Assembly (NCBI GenBank): GCA_003448675.1
Contig: DLXZ01000030.1
Location: 14,142-36,456 of the forward strand
Origin: Porticoccaceae bacterium
Lineage (GTDB): Bacteria; Pseudomonadota; Gammaproteobacteria; Pseudomonadales; Porticoccaceae
DNA length: 22,315 bases
Reading direction: 5' to 3'
Under the pieces are notes generated by a model that saw only the letters and a list, made by a program, of their open reading frames with translations, did no database searches and was not told the origin of the DNA. The position numbers and the translations under genes were made by a program. Below are positions 1 through 8,278 of this stretch, piece after piece (positions within the stretch are counted from its first letter, which is position 1; each line of letters opens with the position of its first letter).

Positions 1-444
1 CTGGCGCCGAGCGCGTTGGCTGCTCTGGGCAGTTATCCATGGCCGGGCAATGTCCGGGAGTTGTCGAACCTGATCGAAAGACTAAGCCTGCTCTACCCGG
101 GTAAATCCGTTCGCGGGCGTGATTTGCCGAGCCGGTATCTTGCTAACGAGGACTGGGTCGTCGAAGCCGAGGACATTAGTTCGGCCTACGAGTCCTCTGT
201 TGACGCTGAATTTGAAGATGAAACTCCTGGTAATCCGTTATTGCTTCACCCATTGCCCGAACAGGGAATTGACTTGAAGTCCTACCTTCGTGAAATAGAG
301 ATTGCCCTTATTCACGAGGCGCTGGAGAGATCTGATGGCATAGTTGCCAAGGCTGCAAAGTTGCTCAACTTACAGCGCACGACGCTGGTGGAAAAAATAA
401 GAAAATACGAAATTAGTCGAGTTGATTCGCCGTCAAATTTTTGA
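1..444 (+). CDS. fleQ: FleQ, flagellar master regulator (3' end only)
   Basis: This is the C-terminal part (147 codons) of a sigma-54-type activator; the 5' end lies outside the window. The visible residues start in the lid of the AAA+ domain with the YPWPGNVREL motif that precedes sensor II. They end in a Fis-type helix-turn-helix (AKAAKLLNLQRTTLVEKIRKY, residues about 113-133 of the fragment). In Pseudomonas and Vibrio relatives, FleQ/FlrA sits directly before fleSR, as here, and activates sigma-54 flagellar promoters; in Pseudomonas it also binds cyclic di-GMP. The R-rich cyclic di-GMP and Walker regions are not in the window, so their integrity cannot be judged. The identity rests on the domain end plus the neighbouring fleS-fleR-fliE order. 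A FleQ-box-like palindrome overlaps its stop codon. Confidence 0.9.
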   Translation: MAPSALAALGSYPWPGNVRELSNLIERLSLLYPGKSVRGRDLPSRYLANEDWVVEAEDISSAYESSVDAEFEDETPGNPLLLHPLPEQGIDLKSYLREIEIALIHEALERSDGIVAKAAKLLNLQRTTLVEKIRKYEISRVDSPSNF

Positions 445-445
445 C
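432..445. promoter_or_regulatory. candidate FleQ binding site
   Basis: The 14-base sequence GTCAAATTTTTGAC is an inverted repeat of GTCA/TGAC around a 6-base AT core. It matches the published FleQ box form (GTCA-AT-rich-TGAC) at all outer positions. It overlaps the fleQ stop codon (442-444), and its centre is about 59 bases upstream of the -24 element of the fleS promoter, a normal distance for an activator of sigma-54. Binding is inferred from the match, not shown. Confidence 0.55.
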
Positions 446-465
446 CTCCATCCTGGCCCGTTTTC

Positions 466-478
466 TAACACGCTGATA
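466..478 (-). promoter_or_regulatory. possible IHF site
   Basis: Read on the minus strand, TATCAGCGTGTTA fits the loose IHF consensus WATCAR-N4-TTR. It lies between the candidate FleQ box and the sigma-54 promoter, where a DNA-bending protein would be expected. An AT palindrome (ATAAATTTAT, 485-494) follows immediately. The consensus is short and degenerate, so this could be chance. Confidence 0.25.
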
Positions 479-494
479 AACAATATAAATTTAT

Positions 495-511
495 TAGGCA
501 TATTATTTGCT
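495..511 (+). promoter_or_regulatory. sigma-54 promoter for fleSR
   Basis: The sequence TAGGCATATTATTTGCT carries GG at 497-498 and GC at 509-510, exactly 10 bases apart, with TTGCT at the -12 box. This fits the consensus TGGCAC-N5-TTGCW except at the base before GG and in the spacer-side CAC. Transcription should start near 522, giving a leader of about 60 bases before the fleS TTG start at 585. FleSR promoters in Pseudomonas are sigma-54 and FleQ dependent, which fits the context. Confidence 0.75.
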
Positions 512-584
512 ACATCCTGTGTTCACTAGCTGCTAGCTGTCTTTGCATGCAGCAAGCTAACCAGCAGGCGTAGCGGAAGGTAAC

Positions 585-1805
585 TTGTTAGAGGCTAAAT
601 CAGATAAAAAACAGCTAGAACAAGCCTTTGAGGCATTCAACCGGATGTCCGCGGAGCTGGATGCCAGTTACCAGGTGCTCCAGGATCGTATCGGGCGCTT
701 GACGGATGAGTTGGTGGAAGCCCGGTCCCAGCGGATTAAGGAGCTCGCTGAAAAGGAACGCCTTGCTAACCGTCTGGCATTGTTGATGAACGAGTTACCC
801 GGTGGTGTGGTTGTGATCGGTGGGGATGGGGTTATTCGTGAAGCTAACCACGCGGCGTCGACTTTGCTTGGCTGTTCGCTGGTGTCAAAAAATTGGCAAG
901 CGGTGCTGGCGGAGTTGATTGACCAGGAGCCGCCATCCGCATCAGAGCTGGTACTGAAAAATGGTCGACGCCTGTCCCTGAACCGGCAGCATCTGCGGGA
1001 TGTGGACGAAGAAGTTGTTCTGCTAACCGATCTGACTCAGGCGCATGCGTTACAGGAAGCGGTGAACCGCGAGCAACGCCTGGCTGCTCTGGGAGAGATG
1101 GCCGCGCGTCTGGCTCACCAAATTAGAACGCCCCTGAGTTCCGCCCTGCTTTTTGCTGGCCATCTCGGTCATGCGGGCGTTAGCGCTGAGCAACGAGAAC
1201 GTGTCACAAAAAAAATGATTGGTAGCCTGCGCCATATGGAAAGCCTGGTCGATGGCATGTTGAACTTCGTGCGCGGCGGGCGCATGGTCTCGAAGATGTT
1301 TTCCGTACAGAGCCTGGGTCTGGATCTGGTGCAGGCGATAGAGCCTATTGTTGCGGAGGTTGCTGGGGAACTTCGCTATCAAGAAGCTGTGCCGACCGGG
1401 GCGCGATTGGCTGGTGACAGAGAGGCTATCCTCAGCGCGGTGCTCAACCTGGTGGACAACGCCAAAACCATGGTGGCGGAGCATTTGATCCTGAGTCTGA
1501 ATCTGACAGCCGCAAAAGACAAGCTGCTCATTACAGTGACCGACAACGGTCCAGGTATTCCTGAAGCGATACAGGATCGCGTGTTCGATCCTTTTTACAC
1601 CACACGAGACAAGGGTACGGGTATTGGTCTGGCTGTGGTGGCGATGACAGTTCGCGACCATGGTGGTCAGATCAAGCTGGCCAGCGTAGAGGGTGAGGGT
1701 TGTTGTTTCGTTATCGAACTGCCTTTGGCTTTTGACACACAAGACAGCGTGGATTTGCTGGAGAGCGGGGAACCGGTTGTGGCCGGTTTTTCACAGGCGA
1801 GTTGA
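585..1805 (+). CDS. fleS: FleS, flagellar sensor histidine kinase
   Basis: A 406-residue cytosolic sensor kinase with no membrane segment. An N-terminal coiled coil (about 1-60) is followed by a small PAS domain (about 65-150), then HisKA with the phosphoacceptor His178 in the LAHQIRTPLSS motif. The HATPase domain has an N box around Asn292, a DNGPGIP box (about 320-326) and a GTGIGLA box (about 344-350). It should phosphorylate FleR, which then activates the fliE-J and hook/basal-body genes. The start is TTG at 585: GGAAGG at 575-580 sits 4 bases before it, and the coiled coil begins at once. The next in-frame ATG (645) would cut into the coil. The stop lies 20 bases before the fleR ATG, so the pair is one operon. 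Confidence 0.92.
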   Translation: MLEAKSDKKQLEQAFEAFNRMSAELDASYQVLQDRIGRLTDELVEARSQRIKELAEKERLANRLALLMNELPGGVVVIGGDGVIREANHAASTLLGCSLVSKNWQAVLAELIDQEPPSASELVLKNGRRLSLNRQHLRDVDEEVVLLTDLTQAHALQEAVNREQRLAALGEMAARLAHQIRTPLSSALLFAGHLGHAGVSAEQRERVTKKMIGSLRHMESLVDGMLNFVRGGRMVSKMFSVQSLGLDLVQAIEPIVAEVAGELRYQEAVPTGARLAGDREAILSAVLNLVDNAKTMVAEHLILSLNLTAAKDKLLITVTDNGPGIPEAIQDRVFDPFYTTRDKGTGIGLAVVAMTVRDHGGQIKLASVEGEGCCFVIELPLAFDTQDSVDLLESGEPVVAGFSQAS

Positions 1806-1811
1806 GGCGAT

Positions 1812-1820
1812 GGAAGGGGA
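1812..1820 (+). promoter_or_regulatory. ribosome binding site that sets the fleR start
   Basis: GGAAGGGGA lies 5 bases before ATG 1826. It favours that ATG over the in-frame TTG at 1802, which overlaps the fleS stop and would put a non-homologous arginine-rich extension before the receiver domain. Confidence 0.7.
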
Positions 1821-1825
1821 TCAGT

Positions 1826-3190
1826 ATGTCTGAACAGGTAGTCCTGGTAGTAGAAGATGACGACCTTTTGCGCGAAGCGCTGAGCGACACTTTGCAATTG
1901 GCTGGTTACCGCGTCGCGGAGGCGGAAAACGGCGCCACTGCGCTTGTCCAGTTGCAAAATAGCAGTATTGATCTGGTTATCAGTGATGTGCAAATGGCTG
2001 TTATGGACGGACACGTCCTTTTGCAAAACATAAAAAGACAGTGGCCCCATTTGCCGGTAGTTTTGATGACAGCCTATGGAACCATTGCCAAAGCGGTCGA
2101 GGCGATACGCGATGGCGCTGCCGATTACCTGGTCAAACCGTTCGAGGCGGCAGTGCTGGTCGAAACCGTTTCCCGGCTTATGGGTGAACGCGAGGTTGAT
2201 TCAGCCCAGGTGATTGGCGAGGACCCTCGCGCAAAAGAAGTGCTAGCGCTAGCCAGGCGCGTTGCCGATTCCGAGGTGACGGTCATGCTGACGGGTGAAT
2301 CCGGGTCCGGTAAAGAGGTGTTAGCTCGCCTGATACACGATTGCTCCCCTCGTAAGGATGGCCCTTTTGTCGCGATTAATTGCGCGGCGCTTCCCGAGGC
2401 CATGTTGGAGTCGATCTTGTTCGGTTATGAAAAGGGAGCGTTTACCGGCGCTCATCAGAGCCGCGCAGGCAAATTTGAGCAAGCCCAGGGTGGCACTATC
2501 TTGCTTGATGAAATCTCCGAGATGGATATATCACTTCAGGCCAAGCTGTTGAGAGTGCTTCAGGAAAAAGAGGTTGAGCGACTCGGTGGCAAGAACGCTA
2601 TCTCCCTGGATGTAAGAGTACTGGCAACCAGTAACCGGGATTTAAAAGAACAGGTACTCGCTGGCAGTTTTCGGGAAGATCTTTATTACCGTCTCAATGT
2701 TTTTCCGCTCAAGGCCCTGCCATTGCGGGAGCGGCCACTGGATATTCTGCCTTTGGCCAGAAGCTTTGCCGCGGGGCAATCCGGCCAACGGCGGCGGGTT
2801 TCTTTTGCCGAAGCCGCGGAAAGACGTTTGCTCCAGCATAGCTGGCCCGGAAATATTCGCGAACTGCATAACGTTATACAGCGTGCTGTGATTCTTTGTC
2901 ATGGTGACTGTGTTCAGGCGGAGGATATTTCTCTCGAAGACGGTTTTTTCGCGCCGCGAGAGGATGGGGGTGACATCCGTGACTGCGCTGTCCATGAAGA
3001 TGATGAAAGTGTTCTCGAATCAGGGCTAAAAAATCGCGAGCAGCAATTGATTATTGAAGCGCTGCAAGCAGAAAACGGGCGTCGCAAGCAAGCGGCGGAG
3101 AGGCTTGGGATCAGCCCTAGAACCTTGCGTTACAAGCTGGCCAAGTTGCGCGAGGAAGGCGTTGCTTTACCGGGTGCTGCCGGGTTCTAG
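1826..3190 (+). CDS. fleR: FleR, sigma-54-dependent flagellar response regulator
   Basis: A 454-residue NtrC-type regulator. The receiver domain (about 1-117) has acidic residues Glu10-Asp13 and phosphoacceptor Asp54 (VISDVQM). The AAA+ domain (about 130-365) has Walker A GESGSGKE, the complete GAFTGA loop that contacts sigma-54 (about residue 204), Walker B LLDEIS and the HSWPGNIREL sensor II motif. A Fis-type helix-turn-helix ends the protein (RKQAAERLGISPRTLRYKL). It is the partner of FleS and in Pseudomonas activates the mid-class flagellar genes. All catalytic motifs look intact. The in-frame TTG at 1802 is an alternative start but lacks the strong ribosome binding site seen before ATG 1826. 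The fliE gene follows after 55 bases. Confidence 0.93.
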   Translation: MSEQVVLVVEDDDLLREALSDTLQLAGYRVAEAENGATALVQLQNSSIDLVISDVQMAVMDGHVLLQNIKRQWPHLPVVLMTAYGTIAKAVEAIRDGAADYLVKPFEAAVLVETVSRLMGEREVDSAQVIGEDPRAKEVLALARRVADSEVTVMLTGESGSGKEVLARLIHDCSPRKDGPFVAINCAALPEAMLESILFGYEKGAFTGAHQSRAGKFEQAQGGTILLDEISEMDISLQAKLLRVLQEKEVERLGGKNAISLDVRVLATSNRDLKEQVLAGSFREDLYYRLNVFPLKALPLRERPLDILPLARSFAAGQSGQRRRVSFAEAAERRLLQHSWPGNIRELHNVIQRAVILCHGDCVQAEDISLEDGFFAPREDGGDIRDCAVHEDDESVLESGLKNREQQLIIEALQAENGRRKQAAERLGISPRTLRYKLAKLREEGVALPGAAGF

Positions 3191-3245
3191 ACCTGGTTTG
3201 CTGCGAATTATCGTGATAACCGAGGGTGGTAACGGAGTGAATTGA

Positions 3246-3569
3246 ATGACTGAAATAGACGTAAACCAGGTGTTGGCGCAAATGCGCGCGCTGACCAGGG
3301 CGGCGCAGGGCGGTGTGGGCGCCCCGGAAGGCCCGGCCAATGGCGGGGGGCACTTCAGCCAGTTGCTTGCTGAGTCCATTGGCAAGGTCAGTGAAGCCCA
3401 AACCCAGGCTGGAGAATTAAAAACGGCTTTTATCAAGGGTGCGGAGGGCGTGGACTTGCCGACGGTAATGGTTGCCGCGCAGGAGGCCGAGCTATCTTTC
3501 CAGGCGATAACACAGGTGCGAAACCGACTTTTATCTGCCTATCAGGAAATAATGAATATGCCGGTTTAA
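3246..3569 (+). CDS. fliE: FliE, MS-ring to rod adaptor
   Basis: A 107-residue protein of normal FliE length. It has a variable N-terminus and a C-terminal helical half typical of the family (DLPTVMVAAQEAELSFQAIT, then VRNRLLSAYQEIMNMPV at the end). FliE is the first exported subunit and joins the MS ring to the proximal rod. The ATG at 3246 has GGAG at 3234-3237, spaced 8 bases. I found no sigma-54 or sigma-28 promoter in the 55-base fleR-fliE gap, so it may be read from the fleS promoter, or its promoter may lie within fleR. The fliF gene follows after 38 bases. Confidence 0.92.
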   Translation: MTEIDVNQVLAQMRALTRAAQGGVGAPEGPANGGGHFSQLLAESIGKVSEAQTQAGELKTAFIKGAEGVDLPTVMVAAQEAELSFQAITQVRNRLLSAYQEIMNMPV

Positions 3570-3607
3570 CGGCGCTGTGCTAGATCGCTAACATTATTGG
3601 AAAAAAG

Positions 3608-5257
3608 ATGGCTGATCAGGATGCATTACTAAAACCTTTTAGATCGTTGAGCCGGATGCCGGCCGTGCGCCAACTGGGGTTGTTGATCGGACTGGCATTC
3701 AGTGTCGCGCTGGGTGTCGGGCTGGTTTCCTGGTCCCAAGAGCCCAACTTTGTGCCGCTGGTTGCCAACCTTCCTGAGCGAGAGATCCCGGCTGTTGTGA
3801 GCGTATTGGAAGGCGAAGGGGTCAAATACCGGATGCAGGGTAGTTCGCTGTTGGTGCCGGCAGGAGAGGTGCACAACCTCAGGATTAAACTGGCGGGTCA
3901 GGGATTGCCAAAGGGCGGACTACGTGGTTTCGAACTGCTGGATGAAGAGCAGGGGTTTGGCACCAGTTCCTTTCTTGAAACGGCCCGTTTCAACCAGGCC
4001 CTGGAGGGTGAGCTGTCAAAATCCGTGGCGGCTCTCGATGGTGTTAAGAATGCCAGGGTGCACCTGGCAATACCGAAGCGATCCGCTTTTCTTCGCGATC
4101 GCACCGGTGCCAGTGCTTCGGTGTTGGTGAGCTTATATCCGGGCAGCAAATTATCGGATGTGCAAATCGCGGGTATCGTCCACCTGATCGCATCCAGTGT
4201 GCCGAATATGGATTCGGACAGTGTCTCTATCGTTAATCAAAAAGGCGAGTTGTTAACGTTTGCAGCGGGATCAAGTTCCAGCAACCTGTCGGTAAGTGCC
4301 GAGCAGCGCGGCTACGCACGTAACCTGGAGGAGGATTACTCGAAAAGAATCTTTGAACTGCTAGCGCCTATTCTTGGCGCGGAAAAAGTGCGGGCGCAAG
4401 TCACAGCGGATATAGATTTCACAGCTATCGAGAGGACCAGTGAAATTTACGGGCGAGACAATGCCTCGACCCGCAGTGAGCAGATATCAGAAGAGCGCAG
4501 CACCGCGTCGGGGGGTTATGGTGTGCCCGGCACCTTGAGTAACCAACCCCCGCCAGAGGGAGTTATTGCGGAAAATAACGCGGTTACTTCTACCGCTGTT
4601 GCCGCCGCTCCCGAGCGGGTCAGCAAGCAGCAAACAAAAAACTATGAGCTGGATCGCACCATTAGCCATGTCAATGAAATGCCCGGCAATATCCGCCGTT
4701 TGTCAGTGGGGGTGGTTCTCGACTATCGGGAGCAGATCTCGGAGAGTGGTGAGGCGGAGCGCGTGCCCCTGTCCGACGAGGAGCTTCAACGTTACACAGT
4801 GCTGGTAAAGGAAGCAGTGGGTTTTAGTGAAGCGCGAGGGGACAGTGTCAACCTGGTCAACGCGCCATTTTTGAGTTTGCCGGAACCTGAAGCCTTGCCT
4901 GATGTGCCATTCTGGAAGCAGCCCTGGTTGCTAAATGTGGGCAAGCAAGTGCTCGCGGCTGTTGGAATCGCTTTGCTGGTGTTCGGGGTATTGAGGCCGG
5001 TTATGAAAAGTTTGGCGTCCTATAGTGGCCCGGCTCCGGGTCTGGTGGGCCAGGTTCCAGGGCTTGATGCGCCGGCTGTGGCGGGTGAGTTGCAACCAGG
5101 AGGCGGGCTTGCAAACGTGGGGACAACCGGTAGAGCCGGTTTACCTGGAAGTGAGGCGGATTACGCACAGCAGCTCGCGATAGCGCAAAACGTTGCGCGG
5201 GAAGACCCGCGAAGGGCGGCACAGGTAGTAAAAGGGTGGGTATCGGAAGATGAGTGA
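3608..5257 (+). CDS. fliF: FliF, MS-ring protein
   Basis: A 549-residue inner-membrane protein that forms the MS ring, the base of the flagellum and housing of the export gate. The first membrane segment is at about 21-41 and the second at about 440-462, with two periplasmic ring-building motif domains between them (for example LRIKLAGQGLPKGG and ARVHLAIPKRSAF). The C-terminal cytoplasmic tail ends in AREDPRRAAQVVKGWVSEDE, the FliG-binding helix, which is intact. The length is at the low end of the normal range. The start is ATG 3608, preceded by an A/G-rich GGAAAAAAG. The end overlaps fliG by 8 bases, suggesting coupled translation of two proteins that bind each other one to one. Confidence 0.95.
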   Translation: MADQDALLKPFRSLSRMPAVRQLGLLIGLAFSVALGVGLVSWSQEPNFVPLVANLPEREIPAVVSVLEGEGVKYRMQGSSLLVPAGEVHNLRIKLAGQGLPKGGLRGFELLDEEQGFGTSSFLETARFNQALEGELSKSVAALDGVKNARVHLAIPKRSAFLRDRTGASASVLVSLYPGSKLSDVQIAGIVHLIASSVPNMDSDSVSIVNQKGELLTFAAGSSSSNLSVSAEQRGYARNLEEDYSKRIFELLAPILGAEKVRAQVTADIDFTAIERTSEIYGRDNASTRSEQISEERSTASGGYGVPGTLSNQPPPEGVIAENNAVTSTAVAAAPERVSKQQTKNYELDRTISHVNEMPGNIRRLSVGVVLDYREQISESGEAERVPLSDEELQRYTVLVKEAVGFSEARGDSVNLVNAPFLSLPEPEALPDVPFWKQPWLLNVGKQVLAAVGIALLVFGVLRPVMKSLASYSGPAPGLVGQVPGLDAPAVAGELQPGGGLANVGTTGRAGLPGSEADYAQQLAIAQNVAREDPRRAAQVVKGWVSEDE

Positions 5258-6260
5258 GCAACAGGCCAGCATAAAAGGCGCGGATCGCGCGGCAGTATTT
5301 CTGTTGGGTATTGGTGAACAATCGGCGGCCGCGGTGTTGAAGCATCTGGATCCGAAAGAGGTCCATAAAGTCGGCGAAGCAATGGCGGGTCTAAAGCAGG
5401 TCAGCAGCCAGCAGGCACAGGAGGTGATCGCATCTTTTTCCGAAGCGGTGACCAGCGTCACCGCCTTGGGTGGGGGCACGGAAGACTACATTCGAAAGGT
5501 GCTTATCGAAGCACTGGGAGAAGATAAGGCCCAGAGTGTTATCAGCCGCGTATTGCTGGGGAAAAACTCAAAAGGTGTGGACTCGCTTCGCTGGATGGAT
5601 GCCAAGTCGGTTGCCAATGTCATCAGAAAAGAACATGCGCAGGTGATCGCCATCGTGTTGTCGTACCTTGATAGTGACCACGCAGCGGAAGTTCTTAAAT
5701 ACCTCCCCGGACCGGTGCGTATAGAAGCGGTCATGCGTATTGCCAAGCTGGAAGCGGTGCATCCCGCAGCGCTTACTGAACTGGATGCCGTGTTGGAAAA
5801 GCAGCTCGCGGAAGGCAGTTCCGCTCAACCCACCGCTGCGGGTGGGCCGAAGGTGACGGCAAATATTCTCAATCATCTCTCCGGGGATATTGAGAAAGAA
5901 TTGATGGAAGCTATCAGCGAACTCGACGCGGAAATGGGTGAGCGTGTCAAGGAGTTGATGTTCGTCTTTGAAAACCTTCTGGAAATAGATGACCGCGGGA
6001 TGCAACGTTTGTTACGCGAAGTGTCGACCGATGTCCTGGTGATCGCTCTGAAGGGCGCGGAAGAGCAAGTCACCAATAAAATACTCAAAAACATGTCAAA
6101 GCGCGCTGGCGAAATGTTAATGGAGGACCTGGAAACCCGCGGGCCGGTAAAACTCAGCGAGGTTGAAGGGGCGCAGAAAGAAATTCTGACGGTGGCTGGG
6201 CGCCTCGCCGACGAAGGAGAAATAGTGATTGGCTCACGCGGGGGCGAGGAATTTGTCTAA
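5250..6260 (+). CDS. fliG: FliG, rotor switch protein
   Basis: A 336-residue protein with all three FliG domains. The N domain binds FliF, the middle domain binds FliM, and the C domain carries the charged torque helix (FVFENLLEIDDRGMQRLLRE, about 230-249) that meets the stator. The highly conserved middle-domain motif EHPQ reads EHAQ (residues 128-131) here, a Pro-to-Ala change worth noting because this loop contacts FliM. The ATG at 5250 lies inside the end of fliF, and fliH begins inside the end of fliG, so the three genes are translationally coupled. Confidence 0.95.
   Translation: MSEQQASIKGADRAAVFLLGIGEQSAAAVLKHLDPKEVHKVGEAMAGLKQVSSQQAQEVIASFSEAVTSVTALGGGTEDYIRKVLIEALGEDKAQSVISRVLLGKNSKGVDSLRWMDAKSVANVIRKEHAQVIAIVLSYLDSDHAAEVLKYLPGPVRIEAVMRIAKLEAVHPAALTELDAVLEKQLAEGSSAQPTAAGGPKVTANILNHLSGDIEKELMEAISELDAEMGERVKELMFVFENLLEIDDRGMQRLLREVSTDVLVIALKGAEEQVTNKILKNMSKRAGEMLMEDLETRGPVKLSEVEGAQKEILTVAGRLADEGEIVIGSRGGEEFV
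6214..6219 (+). promoter_or_regulatory. ribosome binding site that sets the fliH start
   Basis: AAGGAG lies inside the fliG coding sequence, 9 bases before the TTG at 6229. It is the only good ribosome binding site near the fliH 5' end and supports TTG 6229 over TTG 6253, where an AGGAA sits too close to the start to work. Confidence 0.6.
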
Positions 6261-6897
6261 AGTCCTGCCAGTCTTAACTCAGCCAGACATACAATCATGG
6301 CAGGCACCGCTCGTCAGCGATGCCCGGACGGCGGCAGCGGATGGTCAGTCGTATACCGACGAGGAGCTAGCGGCGCTGGAAGCCCAGGCGCGACAGCGGG
6401 GCTTTGAAGCGGGGCGTCTGGAGGGTCTGCGGGCTGGCGAGGCAGAGATCAAGGCCCGCATTGATCGTTTTGAAATACTGCTCGATAACATGGTTCGCCC
6501 TTTCGAGCAGGTAGAAGAAAAAGTTCAGCAGGAATTGGTTCTGTTGGCTGGCGCTATCGCCGAGAAGCTGGTTAAGCATGAATTGAGCTTGAACCCCGAT
6601 CTGATTCTGGAAACTATCCATGAAGCCGTCGGCGCCTTATCAGCTAATGCCAGGCGAGTCAGTTTGCGTTTGCATCCCGAGGACATCGAGCTGGTAAATC
6701 TGGAAGGCGAAGCAAGCACCGGTGAAAGACATTGGATTCTGATAGAGGATCCCCACCTGTCCCGAGGTGAGTGCTTAATCGAAAGTGATCTGGAATTTGT
6801 CGATGCGAGTACAACCGCAAGGCTCAATGAACTGCTGAAACAATTTCTGAATATTGACACCCCGACGCCGGCAAGGTGGCCCGACGGTGGATCGTAA
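6229..6897 (+). CDS. fliH: FliH, regulator of the flagellar export ATPase
   Basis: A 222-residue FliH/HrpE-family protein. A variable N-terminus leads into a helical rod with small-residue spacing (ARQRGFEAGRLEGLRAGEAE, about 50-70) that forms the FliH dimer stalk. The C-terminal domain resembles the V/A-ATPase E subunit (KLVKHELSLNPDLILETIHEA, then SDLEFVDASTTARLNELL). FliH holds the FliI ATPase inactive and docks it to the C ring through FliN. The start is TTG 6229, 32 bases inside fliG. The end overlaps the following fliI start by 11 bases. Confidence 0.9.
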   Translation: MAHAGARNLSKVLPVLTQPDIQSWQAPLVSDARTAAADGQSYTDEELAALEAQARQRGFEAGRLEGLRAGEAEIKARIDRFEILLDNMVRPFEQVEEKVQQELVLLAGAIAEKLVKHELSLNPDLILETIHEAVGALSANARRVSLRLHPEDIELVNLEGEASTGERHWILIEDPHLSRGECLIESDLEFVDASTTARLNELLKQFLNIDTPTPARWPDGGS

Positions 6898-8266
6898 TAC
6901 CTTGCACAGCAGTATTGCGCCGCTGGACGCGCGGCTGGCGGCCCTGCGGGATCGGTTGAGTCAAAGTCGCGATTGTCGCCCCAGGGTATGTGGCAAGCTG
7001 GTCAGAGTGGTCGGATTGACCCTGGAGGCAACGGGCCTGCAGGTCCCCATTGGCAGTTACTGTCAGGTCGAAGCTGGCGAGCCGGATGGGCTGGTCGAGG
7101 CTGAAGTGGTCGGTTTTGCCAATGACAGGTTGTACCTGATGCCGGTTGGTGCGGTGCGTGGATTACGGCCAGGGGCGAAAGTGATTCCGGTGGGTCATGC
7201 GGGGGAAGTCAGGGTGGGGCGCTCCTTGTTGGGACGGGTGATGGGTGGCGCCGGGGGGCTGATCGACGGAGGCTCCGATCCTATATTGAATCACCGCATA
7301 CCGCTATTGGGAGAGCCGATTAATCCCCTGAACCGACGTTTGATTACCGAACCCATGGACATCGGCATCCGCGCCATCAATGCTCTATTCACTCTGGGTC
7401 GCGGGCAGCGAATAGGTCTGTTTGCAGGCAGTGGCGTTGGCAAAAGTACCTTGCTGGGCCTGATGACCCGTTTCAGTGATGCTGACGTGGTGGTTGTGGG
7501 GTTGATCGGCGAGCGTGGTCGAGAGGTGCAGGAGTTCATCAATGAAATTCTGGGCCCCCAGGGACTGGCGCGGGCGATAGTGGTTGCTGCGCCGGCAGAT
7601 GATTCGCCGCTGACACGCCTACATGGCGCGTGGCGAGCAACCGCATTGGCTGAATACTTTCGCGGTCAGGGACTCAATGTGCTTCTGTTGATGGATTCGC
7701 TGACCCGGGTGGCTCAGGCTCAACGTGAAATAGCACTTGCCATTGGGGAGCCGCCAGTAACAAAAGGTTACCCGCCATCGGTTTTTACACTGCTACCGCG
7801 ATTGGTGGAAAGAACCGGGAATCTGGGTGCCAATGGATCGATTACAGCAATTTATACAGTGTTAGTGGAAGGCGATGATCTGATGGATCCGATCGCGGAT
7901 ACCGCACGGGCCATCCTGGATGGCCATATCAGTTTGAGCAGAGAGATTGCCGAAGGTGGCCGTTACCCAGCTATCGATATAGCCAACTCGGTTAGCCGAG
8001 TCACCAGCCGCTTGCTCGATAGTAGTCAGCGTGAACAGATCATGCGTTTTAAGGCCTTGTACAGCGTTTACCAGCAAAATCGTGATCTCATCAATATCGG
8101 AGCTTATACGCCTGGCAGTAATGCGCAAATCGACCAGGCAGTCATTGCCCATCCCCGGTTGGAAGAATTCCTGCGCCAGGGAGAGAACGAGAAAGTGACC
8201 CTCGATCAGAGTAACAACCAGATGCGGGGGCTGATGGGGGCATTGGCCCAGGGCTCTCCGGTATAA
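6887..8266 (+). CDS. fliI: FliI, flagellar export ATPase
   Basis: A 459-residue ATPase of the F1-beta-like type III export family. The Walker A motif is AGSGVGKST (about 180-188), the family signature GERGREVQEFI follows, and the Walker B region is LLLMDSLTR. The C-terminal helical domain contacts FliJ and chaperones. FliI unfolds and feeds rod, hook and filament subunits to the gate. I chose GTG 6887: AAGGTGG at 6873-6879 is 7 bases upstream, and the length then fits the family. An in-frame TTG at 6854 would add 11 arginine-rich residues and is less likely. It overlaps fliH by 11 bases; fliJ follows within a few bases. Confidence 0.95.
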   Translation: MDRNTLHSSIAPLDARLAALRDRLSQSRDCRPRVCGKLVRVVGLTLEATGLQVPIGSYCQVEAGEPDGLVEAEVVGFANDRLYLMPVGAVRGLRPGAKVIPVGHAGEVRVGRSLLGRVMGGAGGLIDGGSDPILNHRIPLLGEPINPLNRRLITEPMDIGIRAINALFTLGRGQRIGLFAGSGVGKSTLLGLMTRFSDADVVVVGLIGERGREVQEFINEILGPQGLARAIVVAAPADDSPLTRLHGAWRATALAEYFRGQGLNVLLLMDSLTRVAQAQREIALAIGEPPVTKGYPPSVFTLLPRLVERTGNLGANGSITAIYTVLVEGDDLMDPIADTARAILDGHISLSREIAEGGRYPAIDIANSVSRVTSRLLDSSQREQIMRFKALYSVYQQNRDLINIGAYTPGSNAQIDQAVIAHPRLEEFLRQGENEKVTLDQSNNQMRGLMGALAQGSPV

Positions 8267-8278
8267 CAGGTGTACAAA

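Noticed and set aside
1050..1742. 230-codon open frame antisense to fleS
   Set aside because: Its composition is a mirror of the kinase codons, with no domain or ribosome binding site; fleS itself is certain.
3103..3116. GG-N10-GC at the end of fleR as a fliE promoter
   Set aside because: It has the spacing but lacks TTGC at -12 and lies in the conserved helix-turn-helix codons.
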